Shown here in pieces: positions 1-12,135 of a stretch of DNA of 64,000 nucleotides. Below the pieces are notes generated by a model, which saw only the letters and a list, made by a program, of their open reading frames with translations, had not been told where the DNA came from and made no database searches. The position numbers and the translations under genes are program-made. Numbering within the stretch: position 1 is the first letter of the stretch; each line of letters begins with the position of its first letter. The DNA is from Mytilisepta virgata (lineage: Eukaryota; Mollusca; Bivalvia; Mytilida; Mytilidae), in contig CM051521.1 of the NCBI GenBank assembly GCA_028015205.1, forward strand, positions 120,722,614-120,786,613. The letters are read 5' to 3'.

Positions 1-693
1 GAGCTGTTTTTTGCTCTTTGGTCGGGTTCTTGTCTCTTTGATACATTCCCCGTTTCTATTCTCTATTCTATCTGTTTCATTGGTACGGATATATTACATT
101 TCTTTGTTCTTGTACTACTCCCATAAGGATAAAACATAGGTCCAGAAACACCTTACCTAGTCCCATATGTATTGAAACAGATTGATGCATGTAGCTGTTA
201 TCGATACAATGCCCTGCTATTGTTAAAGACATTGTTTCGACTTATACATGTTGAAAAGCAAAAAAAAGCACTTGCTTTTTTGTAATGTTCTAGGTTTTCC
301 ATTTCATTTTTCACCCACTTGAAGCTAAATCGTTTACCTTACAGTAACACATTACATCAAATCTTGCTTTGGGATATATACGAAATAATACTTTATTGAC
401 AAATCGTGAATTGATATAGCTAAAGTTGAATAATCTATCAGATTTGTCGAATATACTTTTTTATTCTGTTAGTTACACATGTACCCTTGTTTGTTATGTT
501 CCATTCTCATTTCGTCTTGCCTTTAAATTTCGATCTAACAGACTTTGCCCACTGTTTTTGTTTCTTTATGTAGTCTTTTGCCGATATATACTTCCGCTTC
601 AGTGCATCTCCTGTAAAAAATATATATGATAATTTGTTCAATTCATAGTTTTTATTTCGAATGACAATTCTTTTTCTAGCGATGTTTAGCCCT
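1..693. other. Non-coding, no feature recognised
   Basis: AT-rich sequence upstream of the MITE-like element. I see no exon with plausible splice sites and protein similarity. If the caspase has further 5' exons, this is probably intron, because its first visible exon begins in mid-codon. Confidence 0.5.
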
Positions 694-1048
694 TTAGGGA
701 AGAGATCAAAAGTTCAATGTAGGATAAAAAACTTAATTCACATAGTTTTTTCACTGACCCCCACCCCCCCCCCCCCCCTCCCCCCACCCCCCTCTTAACT
801 TAATTTGGGAAAAAATTGATTGACCAATAAGGGCATATGCTTTTAGAGTATACTTTTTGTATCACGGGTCCTGTTTTTCCTCAACAAGGTATGTTTGTTC
901 TGTATATTGACTTGGACGTCACTTAAATCCGTATTTTTCAATCCGAAAATCGATGTCGGATAACAAAACTTGCAGCGATCCCCCACCCCCAAACTACTTG
1001 AATTAAGTTTTTTTTATCTAACATTGAACTTTTGATCTCGTCCCTTAA
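694..1048. mobile_element. MITE-like inverted-repeat element
   Basis: The arms at 694-740 and 999-1048 are reverse complements over about 45-50 bp with few mismatches; both contain GAGATCAAAAGTTCAATGT and a CTTAATTCA end. Between them lie about 260 bp of non-coding DNA with a C-rich tract at the left (about 755-795) and a shorter C-rich tract beside the right arm. Two long terminal inverted repeats around a short non-coding core are the form of a miniature inverted-repeat transposable element. No clear target-site duplication longer than 2-3 bp was found, so the superfamily is open. Confidence 0.65.
755..795. repeat. C-rich low-complexity tract
   Basis: Nearly pure C interrupted by single A and T residues. 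It lies inside the MITE-like element next to its left arm. Confidence 0.9.
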
Positions 1049-1743
1049 CAACCATGTGATGACCTAAAAACGGTACAATAAGTCATCCCTAATAAAAAGA
1101 TCCCACTGGTTTATATGGTTCTGCAAAAGATCATCATATTTATATAGAGTCCGACTTTATAGGACTTTCTAGTTTGAAATGGATACTTTCCGAGTATTAC
1201 AGCTTATAATTCTTATGTGAAGTCTTATTAGGATTGAGACTCAGTTCTGTGTTTAACCAGGCCGCATGCTCTATGCATCTGTTCTAATTTTGGTCCCTGT
1301 ATTTTCAGTGAAGTTTTTTTTTTTTCTATACACATGAATAAATGAGATTTCTTATTTCGTGATCAAAGCTAGTTAGCCGAAATTTTCAAGCTTTAACAAG
1401 GCATGGAAAAAAAAGATGCAGAGAAGAGCAAAACCTTTTGGATGATGCATCTGATAAAATTATGATGAATTATGACGATTTTATATAAAGTAACTATTTA
1501 AATTGTATGAACACTGAAACAAATTTCCAATACACCGGCGGACTATGCTGTTGCTTGGCATTAAGAGTAAAGTAGATTCAAATGAATCATATTAAGCATA
1601 ACTGAGACTAGTCACACCGTATTATGTACCAGTTTAGATGCCAAAATACGCTTATTTCGTTAAATCATAAAATAAGTTAATTTCAATATCTTTAACCCCT
1701 ACTTTCTGTTTGCAATAATTCCATACATCTTTATTTTTTGTAG

Positions 1744-1991
1744 TGGGGAAAGACGGTCTCTTCGACCAGGAGCTCCATCAGAACCTAACGCATACAATTA
1801 CAACTACCCAAAACGAGGATTATTCATCATTATTAATAATAAAAATTTCCATCCATCGACAGGACAAAGGTGTCGGGAAGGTACAGATGCTGACGCCGAG
1901 AGACTTGAGGAGAGATTTCAAGATTTGGGTTTCGAGGTCAGACGATATGATGATGTCACTGCGTCCAGTATGACAAAAATAATGATCGAAG
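1744..1991 (+). CDS. Caspase exon with start of p20 domain
   Basis: Acceptor TTTTGTAG precedes 1744 and donor GTACAT begins at 1992. Codons run from 1745; one base remains at the end (phase 1). It encodes the first beta strand (FIIINN), the substrate-contact Arg in CREGTD, and the helix with RLEERFQDLGFEVRRYDD. Confidence 0.92.
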
Positions 1992-4900
1992 GTACATAGC
2001 TAACTGTAAATAATTTAAGGGGGTACCCGACACTTTGACTAAAATAGATTTGGCTCGTTTAATTTTCATAAAATTTTGATGAAATGATCACTTTGACCTG
2101 TTGACAAAAATATAAAAAATGCAAGAAATTTGAACCACACAATTTACGGGAATAACTTCACTGGATATATAGTAGCTTGACAAACACTAATTTTGAGAAG
2201 CTTGATTTCTCTTTACTAATAGTATGTGATTAAAACGTTCAGCTGATTTTTAAAGAGTTAACTCCCCTGGGTACTCTGTACCCCATTAAGTTTCATTAAT
2301 ATAAAATATTTCTGAAATAATTATTAATACCAATAAGTCCCTCATGTTTCGAGAATGTTTGGTAACATTAAAGTTTCAAGAGCTGATCTTTGCTCATACG
2401 TTGTAGCAATCTTGAAAAATCTTGAAAAACAAACCTGTAATATAATCCTACTATAATACCGTTTCGTGCGATTTCTATTTCCAAAGACGGTTTCGTTTGT
2501 TAGACTGTTCTGGCTTAACTTAGTAAACTAAATACAGTTTTTGAAACCTTCCTGGAATTCTCTCTTTTGTGGAGTATCTCCACATAAACAGGTCTGATGT
2601 TCTTTAGGGTTGGATTTTTTGTTATTACGAACTTGAATCTGTTCTCAAAAGTTTTGGTTTATTATATTGATTTTTACATTTTTCGCTTTGAACACCAGAT
2701 AAGACATATTTTATGAAATATGCATATAACATGTGTTCATTGAGAAAAGTCAGTTCGTTTTCTTCTTTTTATGTGTTTTTGAGATTAATTCTTAAAAATT
2801 AATTATACATGTATACCAAGGTTGAACAGTAAACTTAAAACTGTTTATATTCTGAACTCAAATGATTCAGCTATATAGAGAATTCTCATAACCCAAATCT
2901 AGGAATCACTACAATACTAAACGTTTGTGATCCTGCTTTATCTAAAGCTTGGTTGTTCAGTTTTGTAACCGATTTGAGTAAAACATAGGCAAACCAAGTC
3001 AATTCCTTAGGATCACACCCAAAACATAATCAGCATATATTAACCAGATGCACTAAAATTCATTTTATCTAGCTGCTAATAAGTAAAGATGGGGTGTTCG
3101 TACCAGCCTCGAACACCTTTTAAGTTTTCTCAACACAGCCCTGGGAACACTCTTTGTTAAGCTATAGCTGAACGGCTAATCTAAAATATCCTAACACTGC
3201 ATTATTTTAGAAATTATAGTGACATCAGTACTCGTGAGCTGTGAGTGATGAACAACCTCACAGGCCGCTGCTGTTGGTACACTAATGAATAAAATACGTT
3301 TTATCATTCTAGCCTCGAACTACGATCATTCAGACTGTGATTGCTTTGGTTGTGCTATATTAAGCCATGGCATCGAAGGAAGAATATATGCAACAGACGG
3401 AATGTTATCGTTAGATGTGTTAACAGGGGCTTTCAGGGGAGATCGGTGCTCTACATTGATTGGAAAGCCTAAATTATTTTTCCTTCAGGTAAGTGAAAAA
3501 TATATCTCAACCCCTGGAATTACATTTCACTTGCTTATGTATTACATATATTCCAGTTCTGAAAGAGTTTTTATTTTAATTTATATTTCTCTAAGGATTA
3601 CCAATGGCGGATAGTACCAATAATAATAATAATAAAAGAAAAAACATCAAAAATTATAAAATCTATTATTTTGGAGTTCAACTTGGACACTACTAGAATC
3701 AGAATGTTTCTCCAAACGTACTATGTCATTGTATGTTGAGATGTATAGACAATCCGGTTATAGTCAGTTTGTTCTTATGACAAACAATAAAATAAAACAT
3801 ACCAATAGCAAATCGAACAATTTTTTGTTCTGTATATACACAACAGTTTGCAAGATCAATAATCCTTCCAAGAATCCATCTAAATTTTATTTAAAAGTTA
3901 GTCAGTTTTGTCATTTATAAATTTTCTTATTTTCTTATTACCCTATCCTCTGTGAGGTTGTTTTAATGTGTCAGAATATTTACACTGTTCTTGACAACTG
4001 TGTCCAACATTAATACTCAGGGAATAGAAGATAACACGATTATTAAAATTATTAGAGAGAGAATAATTTAAACATCGCGAATTAGAGAATATTAAGTAGA
4101 TTTTAATGCAGTTGACATTTAGTTGTTGAATCCATGGATAAATAACAAAGAATTTAAAGTATTTATCCTTATAAAAGTTATAATGTAAATTTATGATATT
4201 TATTTTAAATAGATTACTTCTGTAACTTTAACCCATTTATTCTTACACAAAGGCAAATCTTGGTAGAATTTTTTCTGTTTGTCTTGTGTAAAGAAGTATT
4301 TTTTGTGAATATACATAGAAGTAGCAAAAGGGGTGTTTAATTTAGCCGTATTATTGCATGTCCATTTACCAAAAACCGAAACAATACATGTATGTTTCTC
4401 TTCTAATAAGTAATAAAAAAGAAAAGATACTCACATAATTCTGATAATTATAATGTATTCCTGCGAAAAATTGTCATCCGTTGTCTGATAAAAAAACATA
4501 CATTATGTTATGTTAATGACAAGACTCTACAAAGACTTGACAAATGGAATTGTAGACCACAATCCCAGAAAAAGAAAGTAACATCAAACTGCCCTTTATA
4601 GAACTGACTATGGCCGTGGGACGTCAGAGGAGAAATTTTATTAAAAAAATTGATTTACTGCACACAATCTTTAATTAATACAAAATCTAAAAAACTACAG
4701 ATTCAAAGCGTTCTGTCATGATCGAGAAAACCACCACTGTAATAAGTTACCAGAAATTTATGAATACACAAAGTTCGCCTCGTTCCCCTACTAATTTTGG
4801 TGTGTGGCTGTGTAGCTCCCCGAGATGCACCCTTACAGAAAGTAATATGATTGTTCGTCGATTGGTATCGGAGAACTGAACTCGCCCCGTAAAACTTAGC

Positions 4901-7900
4901 CTTAGTCAATGAAGCCCAATAATTAGGACAGAGTGACCTAATTTTGGTTGGAGGCTGTATTACTCCCCGAGATGCATCCTGACACCAATTAATAATTATG
5001 ATTGTAGGTCGCTTGGTATCGGAGAACTGAACTCAGACGTAAAACTTAACCTAAGTAAATGAAGCGCAATAAGTAGGTCAGAGTGACCTTATTTTGGTGG
5101 GAGTCTGTTTTACTCCCCGAGATGATCTTCACACCAAGTAATATGATTGTAGGTCACTTTGAATGTTAGTGACCTTCATTTTATGTAACATGGTCAGTTT
5201 CTTCAACGTGCACCTGCAGACAAATGTATTACCCTATGTCAACTAGTAACCGAGAACTGGCTGTGGAAGCGGATGTGGACGCCGGGGGTACTCCATTAGT
5301 CCCTCTCAACTTCGTTGAGGCGAACTGAAAAGTGGAGGGAAAGTAAACGCCAGTTTCCAATAACGTTTGACATCCGGCTATACTTCAATCCCTACTCAAC
5401 CTTTTGGATGATGTATTTCGCCTGTGACCTTTATCAGATTTACGGTCTTTATATCTCTTTATACGCAAGACTTTTTATCATAATAACAAGATTGATTTAT
5501 TATTGTACAACAGGGAAATAGGTTTTGCCAGGTATTATACAAATAGATATAGTTATCATAATAGCCATCGGGAAGTTCAGTGATTTCATTTTAATACTAA
5601 TCCAGCACCGCAATTAGTTTTGTCAGGAGGAAACATTGCTGTCATATATAATTATGACACATTTTTAGCTTAATCCGTCTTTGAATTCCTGATTTGAAAC
5701 GAATGCTGTATTATATCTAGTCATATTCACAATTCATTGCCTATGTATATACATTTACTGTATAATACTGAGGTGTGATACAAAATTAAATGTTGTAAAC
5801 AAAGAAAATAAATATAATATAATACAACTTGTTGTGATGCACAAGATATAAATTTTGGTCAACTCATCAAACAATAACCTCAAAGGGTGAAAAACAATTG
5901 AAATGGCAAAATGACCAAAATGGTACATGTAAAGATAAAACCATCTAAGGACAGAGATTTACGTGTTGGGAATACTCATTAGTTTCCACAAACTTTAACC
6001 AGGAGAGTGATTCTTGTCAGAATATCTGCCATTTAAATAAAATCTTATTAAAGAAGATGCTCATTTGAACTGTAAATTTGTCTATTATAAAATAAAGTGG
6101 CACGCTGAAGGCAACATGAAATTTTGGATTGTGGTTTCATGATGAAGGCCAGCAATAAATTACGTTTCAGTATTAGGTGGGTTAGTTTTCTCGTTTACCG
6201 TAATCCCATATCTCTGCATGGTCTTATATATAATGAAAGATTTATTTATTTATATTACAGAAAACTTTTAAGCACCAATATAATAGATGACAAAAGAATA
6301 TACATATCTATGGAAAAAATATGTTTCAACATTATTCATGCTATTGATTTTTTCTTCATGTAATTTTGTTGTCATCCTTGATGAATGAAACTGCACTTGA
6401 TCTATCACGACAATATTATACTTTTGTTTTGGTATAAAATGTATACGTAACATATTTATGTAGCTGCGGTGACAGAAATCTCATTTACAAAATAAAAATT
6501 ATGTATTTATTGTAATACAAACCAGTGCAGTTATTATATGAAAAGAAAATACATTATCGCAGAGGATCGGTTCGATTTCGCATTTTAAATGCAACATTAT
6601 GAATCATTTTTGACTTTTGTTTAATTTATGTGTCTGAGTTAAGACTGATATCGTGATATTCTAACATGCGGCTATTATTTATATTTATTAATTTCCTCTC
6701 AGCTGCTGAATTGTATGGTCTTTTTGTTTTATTTATACCCTTCGAATTCTAGCTTAGCTACTTTGCGTCCGGTCGTCATTCGTCATTTAGAATACGCCTA
6801 GCAACCAGAATAGTTAGTAGATCAATCAAACAAGTAACGATATATATTAATTATATTTAAAATAGTCAATGGTGTTCACCTTCACCAAATAGTTCTTAGA
6901 TTTCTAACAAAAACGTTTTTAAATTTGGTATTTGGAAATAGCATATAACATTACCATATAAAATGTAGGTACCACTGCGGCAATTCTAAAGTATATTCAT
7001 ATATTGATAGTTAGCTATGTTAAAGTATGATACAGTATTTTATCATGTCAAAAGACACCATAAGAGTAACTGAATGCTAAAGCGGCTTACAAAATGCTTA
7101 CAATTTCGCTTTGAGTACATATATGACTTCTGATGGGATATCATGGATTAATTCTAGACAAACTGAAATCCTTACATATGTGTGGAAAAAGTCCATGCAA
7201 AGGACATCGCTTTTTTCCTTCTGAAAAATCGCGCACCCGGCTGCAAGTGTAAGAAGGCCCTTTGCACTAGTTTCAAAGAAAATCTGTTAAATATCGGTTA
7301 CATCAAATGTGTGTTTTTGTTACCACGGATGTATATGGTCTTTAAGTTTATCCGATATAGACAGCGATAAGGCGAACACGTAGGGACAAATAAAATAAAG
7401 AGAAACTTGAAAAGTACAATCACATTGCAACTTAATACAATAAAAACAGTACAAGAACTTGGAATGTGAAAGTCAATAGAAGACATGTGATTGACATGAT
7501 ATGTTCCAGAAAAAAAACATGTCCAGTTCTGTTTAGGGAACCAGAGTCTGCAGAAATGGCGAACACATAGGAACAAGGAAAATATTAAAAAAACAAATGC
7601 AACAAATTTAAAAAAAATACAATCACATTGCAACTTTATACAATAAAAGCAGTAGAAGCGATTACAATGTGAACACTCTATAAAAGCCATGTGATTGATA
7701 TGAGATGTTCCAGAAGGAAAGAGGACTTGTCCATTTTGTTAAGGGAACCTGTCACCTAGCAAGTTGAACGATTCAATAATACTTTAATTGCATTTTGCCA
7801 CTTTGTAATTGCAGGCCTGTCGAACATCTCCCATGAATCATTCTTTTGACAGTATGTCAGATAAGAGTGGCCTTTCAGAAGATTACGAAGCAGGTTTGTC

Positions 7901-9148
7901 GTCCATTCGAAAGGTCCCTGTGGAAGCTGATTTCCTTTTTGCATATTCAACTGTACCAGGTACAAATCAATTTAACTGTACTGCTATAGTTAATCAATTA
8001 TATCTAAAAAAAACGATAACAATAAATAACCACTGCATGATTACTTAATATTCCAGTCAAACAATGCTACGTCTACAATAACCACTGCATGATTACGTAA
8101 TATTCCAGTCAAACAATGCTACTTCTATAATAAAAGTTTTAGAAAATAGTTACAGGATTGCAGCAACTATAGATAATGACAGAAACAAGGAATACTAAAA
8201 ATATTGATATCAATCCATTTTTTAATTATGTAAATTCTACTAACCTGAGGGGAATATAGAAACTTAGAACATACATAAAATCAAAATATGTCAAAACAGA
8301 TAACATATGTTTGACAATGGTCCGTTATATATCATATTTCTTACCTGGGATCTGACAAATCAATATTCTTTTCTAAGCCTTTTGTGTTATTCCTTCAAGA
8401 CGATTGCTTTGAGTATTACTTACCGGTCATAAACTGATAAAATATGCATGTAATTGTATAGTGCATCAGTATTGGTATCACAGATGGTGTTTTAATAGAA
8501 ATTTTCTATGTTATGATTTTGATCATTCTATTTTAATGTCTTTTCTCGTTATTTTTCATTCATCAGCTATTCATAGTGAATATCTCTGTCATTGGGTAAA
8601 CAACAAAATGGATACAGAAAAGGTCAACAATGACACACCAATTAATTAACGCTATCCAACGGACAGAACTTTAAAAGTCAGATGTTTTTTTGCATTCCAA
8701 TCTTCTCTACAAAGTTTTCTTTATTTTCGGATTTCACATTTTTGACCCTCAGTCTAATGAGCCATAAATTGTTGAAAGCGAACATAGCGCACATCGAAAC
8801 TCCTTTCAGAGAATGTTTATCCGTGTTTTTATTCCAAAGACCTAGCTTTACACTCATCATTTCGCCTTAATTATTTATATAATTTTATTTGTAACAGGTT
8901 GCTATTCTTGGAGGAACAATCAGGACGGTTCATGGTTTATCCAGGCATTATGTATAGTTATAGAGAACTACGGAACTAAGATGGAACTACTACACATGCT
9001 CACACAAGTCAACAGAATAGTAGCATATGAGTTTGAATCTTGTAAAGACGAAGAATTTACAGATAAAATGAAAATGATGCCTTGTATAGTTTCCATGTTA
9101 ACTAGATATGTATATTTCCGACCGAAAAAGCCGGATATCCGGGACTAA
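1744..9148 (+). CDS. Effector caspase (caspase-3/7-like), 3' part: join 1744-1991, 3313-3488, 7815-7959, 8898-9148
   Basis: Cysteine protease of apoptosis that cleaves after aspartate and acts in the cytosol. The four exons keep one frame (phases 1, 0, 1) and give about 272 codons ending in TAA. Large subunit: the FIIINNKNFH strand, the substrate-binding Arg in CREGTDAD, and the catalytic His in ILSHGIEG. The catalytic Cys lies in QACRT, split across exons 2 and 3. Small subunit: KVPVEADFLFAYSTVPG, then the S1-S3 Arg in CYSWRN, GSWFIQ, and a C-terminal PCIVSMLTRYVYF block. The linker is short, with candidate cleavage Asp residues in SFDSMSD. Small-subunit wording and the lack of a long linker point to the caspase-3/7 group. 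The first exon starts in mid-codon, so the N-terminal prodomain exon lies upstream and was not identified. Oddity: the usual Gly after QACR is absent. Confidence 0.93.
1992..3312 (+). other. Caspase intron
   Basis: Starts GTACAT and ends CATTCTAG. Joining the phase-1 G at 1991 to CC at 3313 restores an Ala codon directly before SNYDHSD, as expected in caspases. Nothing else was recognised in it. Confidence 0.85.
3313..3488 (+). CDS. Caspase exon with catalytic histidine
   Basis: Encodes SNYDHSDCDCFGCAILSHG, with the catalytic His in the SHG motif, then a long segment ending LIGKPKLFFLQ. Donor GTAAGT follows the last codon, CAG (Gln of the active-site motif), phase 0. One unbroken frame of about 58 codons joins exactly to both neighbouring exons. 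Confidence 0.95.
4790..5165. repeat. Tandem repeat, about 149-bp unit, 2.5 copies
   Basis: Three successive stretches share CTCCCCGAGATG, then ATATGATTGT, then (first two only) GGTATCGGAGAACTGAACTC. Spacing is about 149 bp; the third copy is cut short near 5165. It lies in the large caspase intron and is non-coding. Confidence 0.8.
7371..7750. repeat. Tandem duplication, about 190-bp unit, 2 copies
   Basis: Two diverged copies, each starting GGCGAACAC and containing ACAATCACATTGCAACTT and CATGTGATTGA, then a GATGTTCCAGAA-type block ending TAAGGGAACC or TTAGGGAACC. It lies just upstream of the caspase active-site exon. Confidence 0.8.
7815..7959 (+). CDS. Caspase exon with catalytic cysteine and interdomain linker
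   Basis: Acceptor ATTGCAG; the first codons are GCC TGT CGA ACA (ACRT), so with the Gln from the previous exon the motif is QACRT. The linker is Ser-rich with Asp residues suited to autocleavage. The exon then runs into the small subunit (VPVEADFLFAYSTVP). Donor GTACAA at 7960, phase 1. Relative to the standard QACRG the Gly is missing, either by a one-codon deletion before Thr or by substitution. Confidence 0.93.
7960..8897 (+). other. Caspase intron with a 52-bp tandem duplication
   Basis: Starts GTACAAATC and ends TTGTAACAG. Near its 5' end (8025-8128) a 52-bp unit containing CCACTGCATGATTAC is repeated twice, almost exactly. Nothing else recognised. Confidence 0.85.
8025..8128. repeat. 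Tandem duplication, 52-bp unit
   Basis: Units 8025-8076 and 8077-8128 differ at only a few positions (for example TTACTTAAT versus TTACGTAAT). The near identity suggests a recent duplication. Confidence 0.9.
8898..9148 (+). CDS. Caspase terminal exon (small subunit)
   Basis: Acceptor GTAACAG, phase 1. It encodes CYSWRN (the Arg of the substrate pocket), GSWFIQALC, MELLHMLTQVNRIVAYEFES and the closing PCIVSMLTRYVYF segment, ending in TAA at 9146-9148. This is the normal C-terminus of caspase-3/7-type enzymes with a short charged tail. Confidence 0.95.
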
Positions 9149-10224
9149 AATGTAAAAATTATGCATCATCTCCATCATCATAATAACGGCTGTCATAAAT
9201 ATACTAGCATTTTATACATATAAATTATCAGTTGTACATTGATTATTCTGTTGTTTGTCTCCAATAATTCTATAATACCAATCAGGAAGCACCTTATGCA
9301 CATATCTTGAAATTTTGTATTGTTATGGATGACGAAACCCAGATACATACAGAAACAATCTAAAATGGAGGCTCACTCAATGTTATAATAACCATGCATC
9401 AATGTATGCAACAGTTTTAATTTCTATAATCACATGTAGGATATATTGTAATCTCCAAGAGCCGACGCAGAATGATAATTGGATCATATGAGTATATCTT
9501 TTGCACAATTGGTCTGCCTTACAAAATTCATAGGTACAAAACCAATGTCCTTGTTAAGAAGTCGTATTAGTAAACTAAACAGTATAAAATCATTTTTGGA
9601 AGTCAAAGTATAGAATTAAATTGGGTGAAAGATTTTTTCCAAAAGACAATCGCCATTTCAGTGGGTACAAAATGAAGCGCACCTCAACGCAACTATGCAA
9701 AATTATAAAAAGGCCTAATCATGTGTTTTTTTGTGTTTTGTAATTGTGTGTTTTGACCGATAACAAACCTTTATAAATATAATTTAATACAGTTATCATG
9801 AAATTAGGAATTATATTGTAAGTACATGTAAGCCCTCGTCATATTTGGATTTTTTGGATAGTTGTCATCAATTGATTGATCATTACAATGTACAAACATA
9901 AAAAAATGAGTCTTACATGATTGACCTTATTATTCCAGATATTTATATTGCGTGGGTTTACTTTTGCATTGTAAGAGTAGGGTTGTACATTGTTTATCGT
10001 TTTTTTCAGTTTTATATCCCATGTTCTGTACTTGTTCATTTCTATTCCCATTTTCTTCGTTCCCTTGAATTATGGCCTTTGAATTGCCCCTTGTGTACTC
10101 TATCTACTTTATTACAGTATGAAATGTGGTGATTCACTACATGACACATGTACCTAGTCTCTGCTGCACTCAGAATAACCATCACTTCTTATGTTTGCAA
10201 AAACAATATCTGTGCATTATTAAA

Positions 10225-10320
10225 TTTAGAATTTATTCATAAAACGTACCGAGATTGTTTTCTGAACATATGTTATGTTCGCAAAAACAATATCGGTGTG
10301 TTTTATGAATAAAATCTAAA
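10225..10320. repeat. Inverted repeat, about 37-bp arms
   Basis: Arm 10225-10261 and arm 10284-10320 are reverse complements with a few mismatches; both contain TTTATTCATAAAAC or its complement. The loop is about 22 bp. A partial direct copy of the right arm (GCAAAAACAATATC) lies just upstream near 10197. Confidence 0.8.
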
Positions 10321-10542
10321 ACGGATTACAGAAATACCTGTTATATTTCCTCACTATCAATGTTTTGCATAGTGATGTTGAGATATAAATCGTTAATAGA
10401 AGTAAGCAATATTATATATGTTCTTGAAACTATACTAAAGATAGGGCAAAAGCAAATACTAAGGGGATTTTTTTCTGCATTTAGAATTGAAAATTCTGAC
10501 ATTCTATATTTCCGTATATAATATTTGCTTATCAATAATTGT

Positions 10543-10543
<1 letters not shown>

Positions 10544-10597
<54 letters not shown>
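10544..10597. repeat. (TA)n microsatellite
   Basis: About 27 uninterrupted TA dinucleotides. The Tyr-Ile repeats in the frame through it are an artefact of the repeat. Confidence 0.97.
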
Positions 10598-10599
<2 letters not shown>

Positions 10600-11186
10600 T
10601 GATATATGGTATTATTTCCAGTGAAGCTATAAACAATGAATTGGACCTTTTTAGAATGAAGTTATTTGTCATCCCATGTCGATGTTTTAGGTTTTTACAT
10701 TACGTTATTACAGCACTCATTGATTTAAAGTGCTAATACAAAACTGACCTTATTAGAAACAGATTTTAAAATCAAAACCACTGCAGCGTATTTCATTTCC
10801 AGTTGACATTTTATATTCTAATAACTGTTAATTATACAGGCCCACTTTATGTGTCAGAACTTTGCACCTTTCTGTTTGATTTTGTATCGATCAGTTGAAA
10901 TCATTTGACTGACTAATAAAATATCAATTTTAATACATATATTCATAAACAATGATTTTAAATGCGAAGATCAATTTTACATAATTGCATAGACAGTCGG
11001 AGACCAAAAACGTTTTTACATAAAGAATGAAATGTATAAGAAAATGTAAGGATATGGGGTACTGGGTCATCCATAATTGTCAACATTTTTCACGTGTATA
11101 CAAAAAGTACGACAAGGGATGATTTCAAATTCAACGTTTTTAGCGTACGCTTTAAATAATCGGTATGCAATTTTCCTCGATAATGG

Positions 11187-11440
11187 AATGGAGAAAGAGA
11201 CAATAACCCGACCAATGAGCAGAAAACAGCTCAAGGCTACCAATGGGTCTTCAACGCAGCGGCGGGCTTCAGCTGGTCCCTAAACAATAATAGAATCGAA
11301 AATGGAAACGGGGAATGTGTCAAAGAGACAACCACACACTAAACTCCAAAACATACAAACAAACCAAAATTAAAGAAACACACGGACAGGCGCATAAATG
11401 CGGCGGTGTTAAACATGTTTTGGGAGATATCACCCCCCCC
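11187..11440. repeat. Interspersed repeat of Mytilus type, two adjoining partial copies
   Basis: Contains AATGGGTCTTCAACGCAGC, TCAGCTGGTCCCTAAACAA, GGGGAATGTGTCAAAGAGAC and ACACTAAACTCC in the order seen at 59985-60205. A second partial start lies within the same stretch. I recall this as an abundant mussel repeat; its class is not clear. A CA-rich tract follows (about 11447-11480). Confidence 0.65.
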
Positions 11441-12024
11441 CCATCCCACACACACACACACACACATAGACACACACCCCATACCTCTTGCCCATGTGGA
11501 ATACACAAACACACAGCGATACGCACACTAAAACTCATTCCAAAAGAGGCCCGAGTCCGATGTTAGAAAAGGTAAGGGAAGACACTAAGCAAAGTGGCAT
11601 TGATCAATATGAATTAACAAAGGAATACCAGCAGTTACTGACATGCCAGCTACAGACCTCAATTTAACTGGTTGAATGATTATGTCTTTATCATATAGAA
11701 AATCAGCCACAAACCCCTCCCTTTAAGGGTTTAATATCATGCCAACATAATTTATCCGAGAGGAACATAACCCGTATTGTGCTTAGAAGTGGTTTTAGAA
11801 TAAATGTGTTTATTTCCGATGCAAAGACCCTATGAGTGAATCAATATTAATTCCAAAAAATGCCATCTTTTATGACTTTACAACAGTATCGTAACTATAT
11901 CCCTCGTTGATAAGTCTGTTTAATAGTTTGGTTAGCTTTTCAGGTGAATGACGAAATTTCTGTGCTTTGTATAGAATATTACCCTAAAAATGGGATGTGA
12001 AATACCTGAACATATAAGATGTCT

Positions 12025-12135
12025 GCATACTAGCGAAATGGACGCCACACTAAACCCCGAAACATACAAATGAACCAAAATTAAAAAAAACACACACAAG
12101 ACTAACAAAGGCTAGAGGTTCCCGACTTGGGAGAT
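12025..12135. repeat. Interspersed repeat of Mytilus type, 3' fragment
   Basis: Starts TGCATACTAGCGAAATGGACG and continues ACACTAAACCCCGAAACATA, matching the end of the copy at 59985-60205 and running on into CAAGACTAACAAAGGCTAGA. Same family as 11187-11440. Confidence 0.65.

Larger units (their letters stand above)
3489..7814 (+). other. Caspase intron (large)
   Basis: Begins GTAAGTG and ends TAATTGCAG. It contains two tandem duplications listed separately (4790-5165 and 7371-7750). The rest is AT-rich with no recognised gene. Confidence 0.85.
9149..11186. other. Intergenic DNA downstream of the caspase
   Basis: 3'-UTR and intergenic sequence. No obvious AATAAA close to the stop codon and no coding similarity. 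It contains a hairpin (10225-10320) and a TA microsatellite (10544-10597), listed separately. Confidence 0.5.

Noticed and set aside
7298..7690. Cys/Phe-rich 130-codon minus frame
   Set aside because: It spans a tandem duplication in a caspase intron, and its internal repetition mirrors the DNA repeat.
10539..10736. Frame with Tyr-Ile repeats
   Set aside because: Product of the TA microsatellite.
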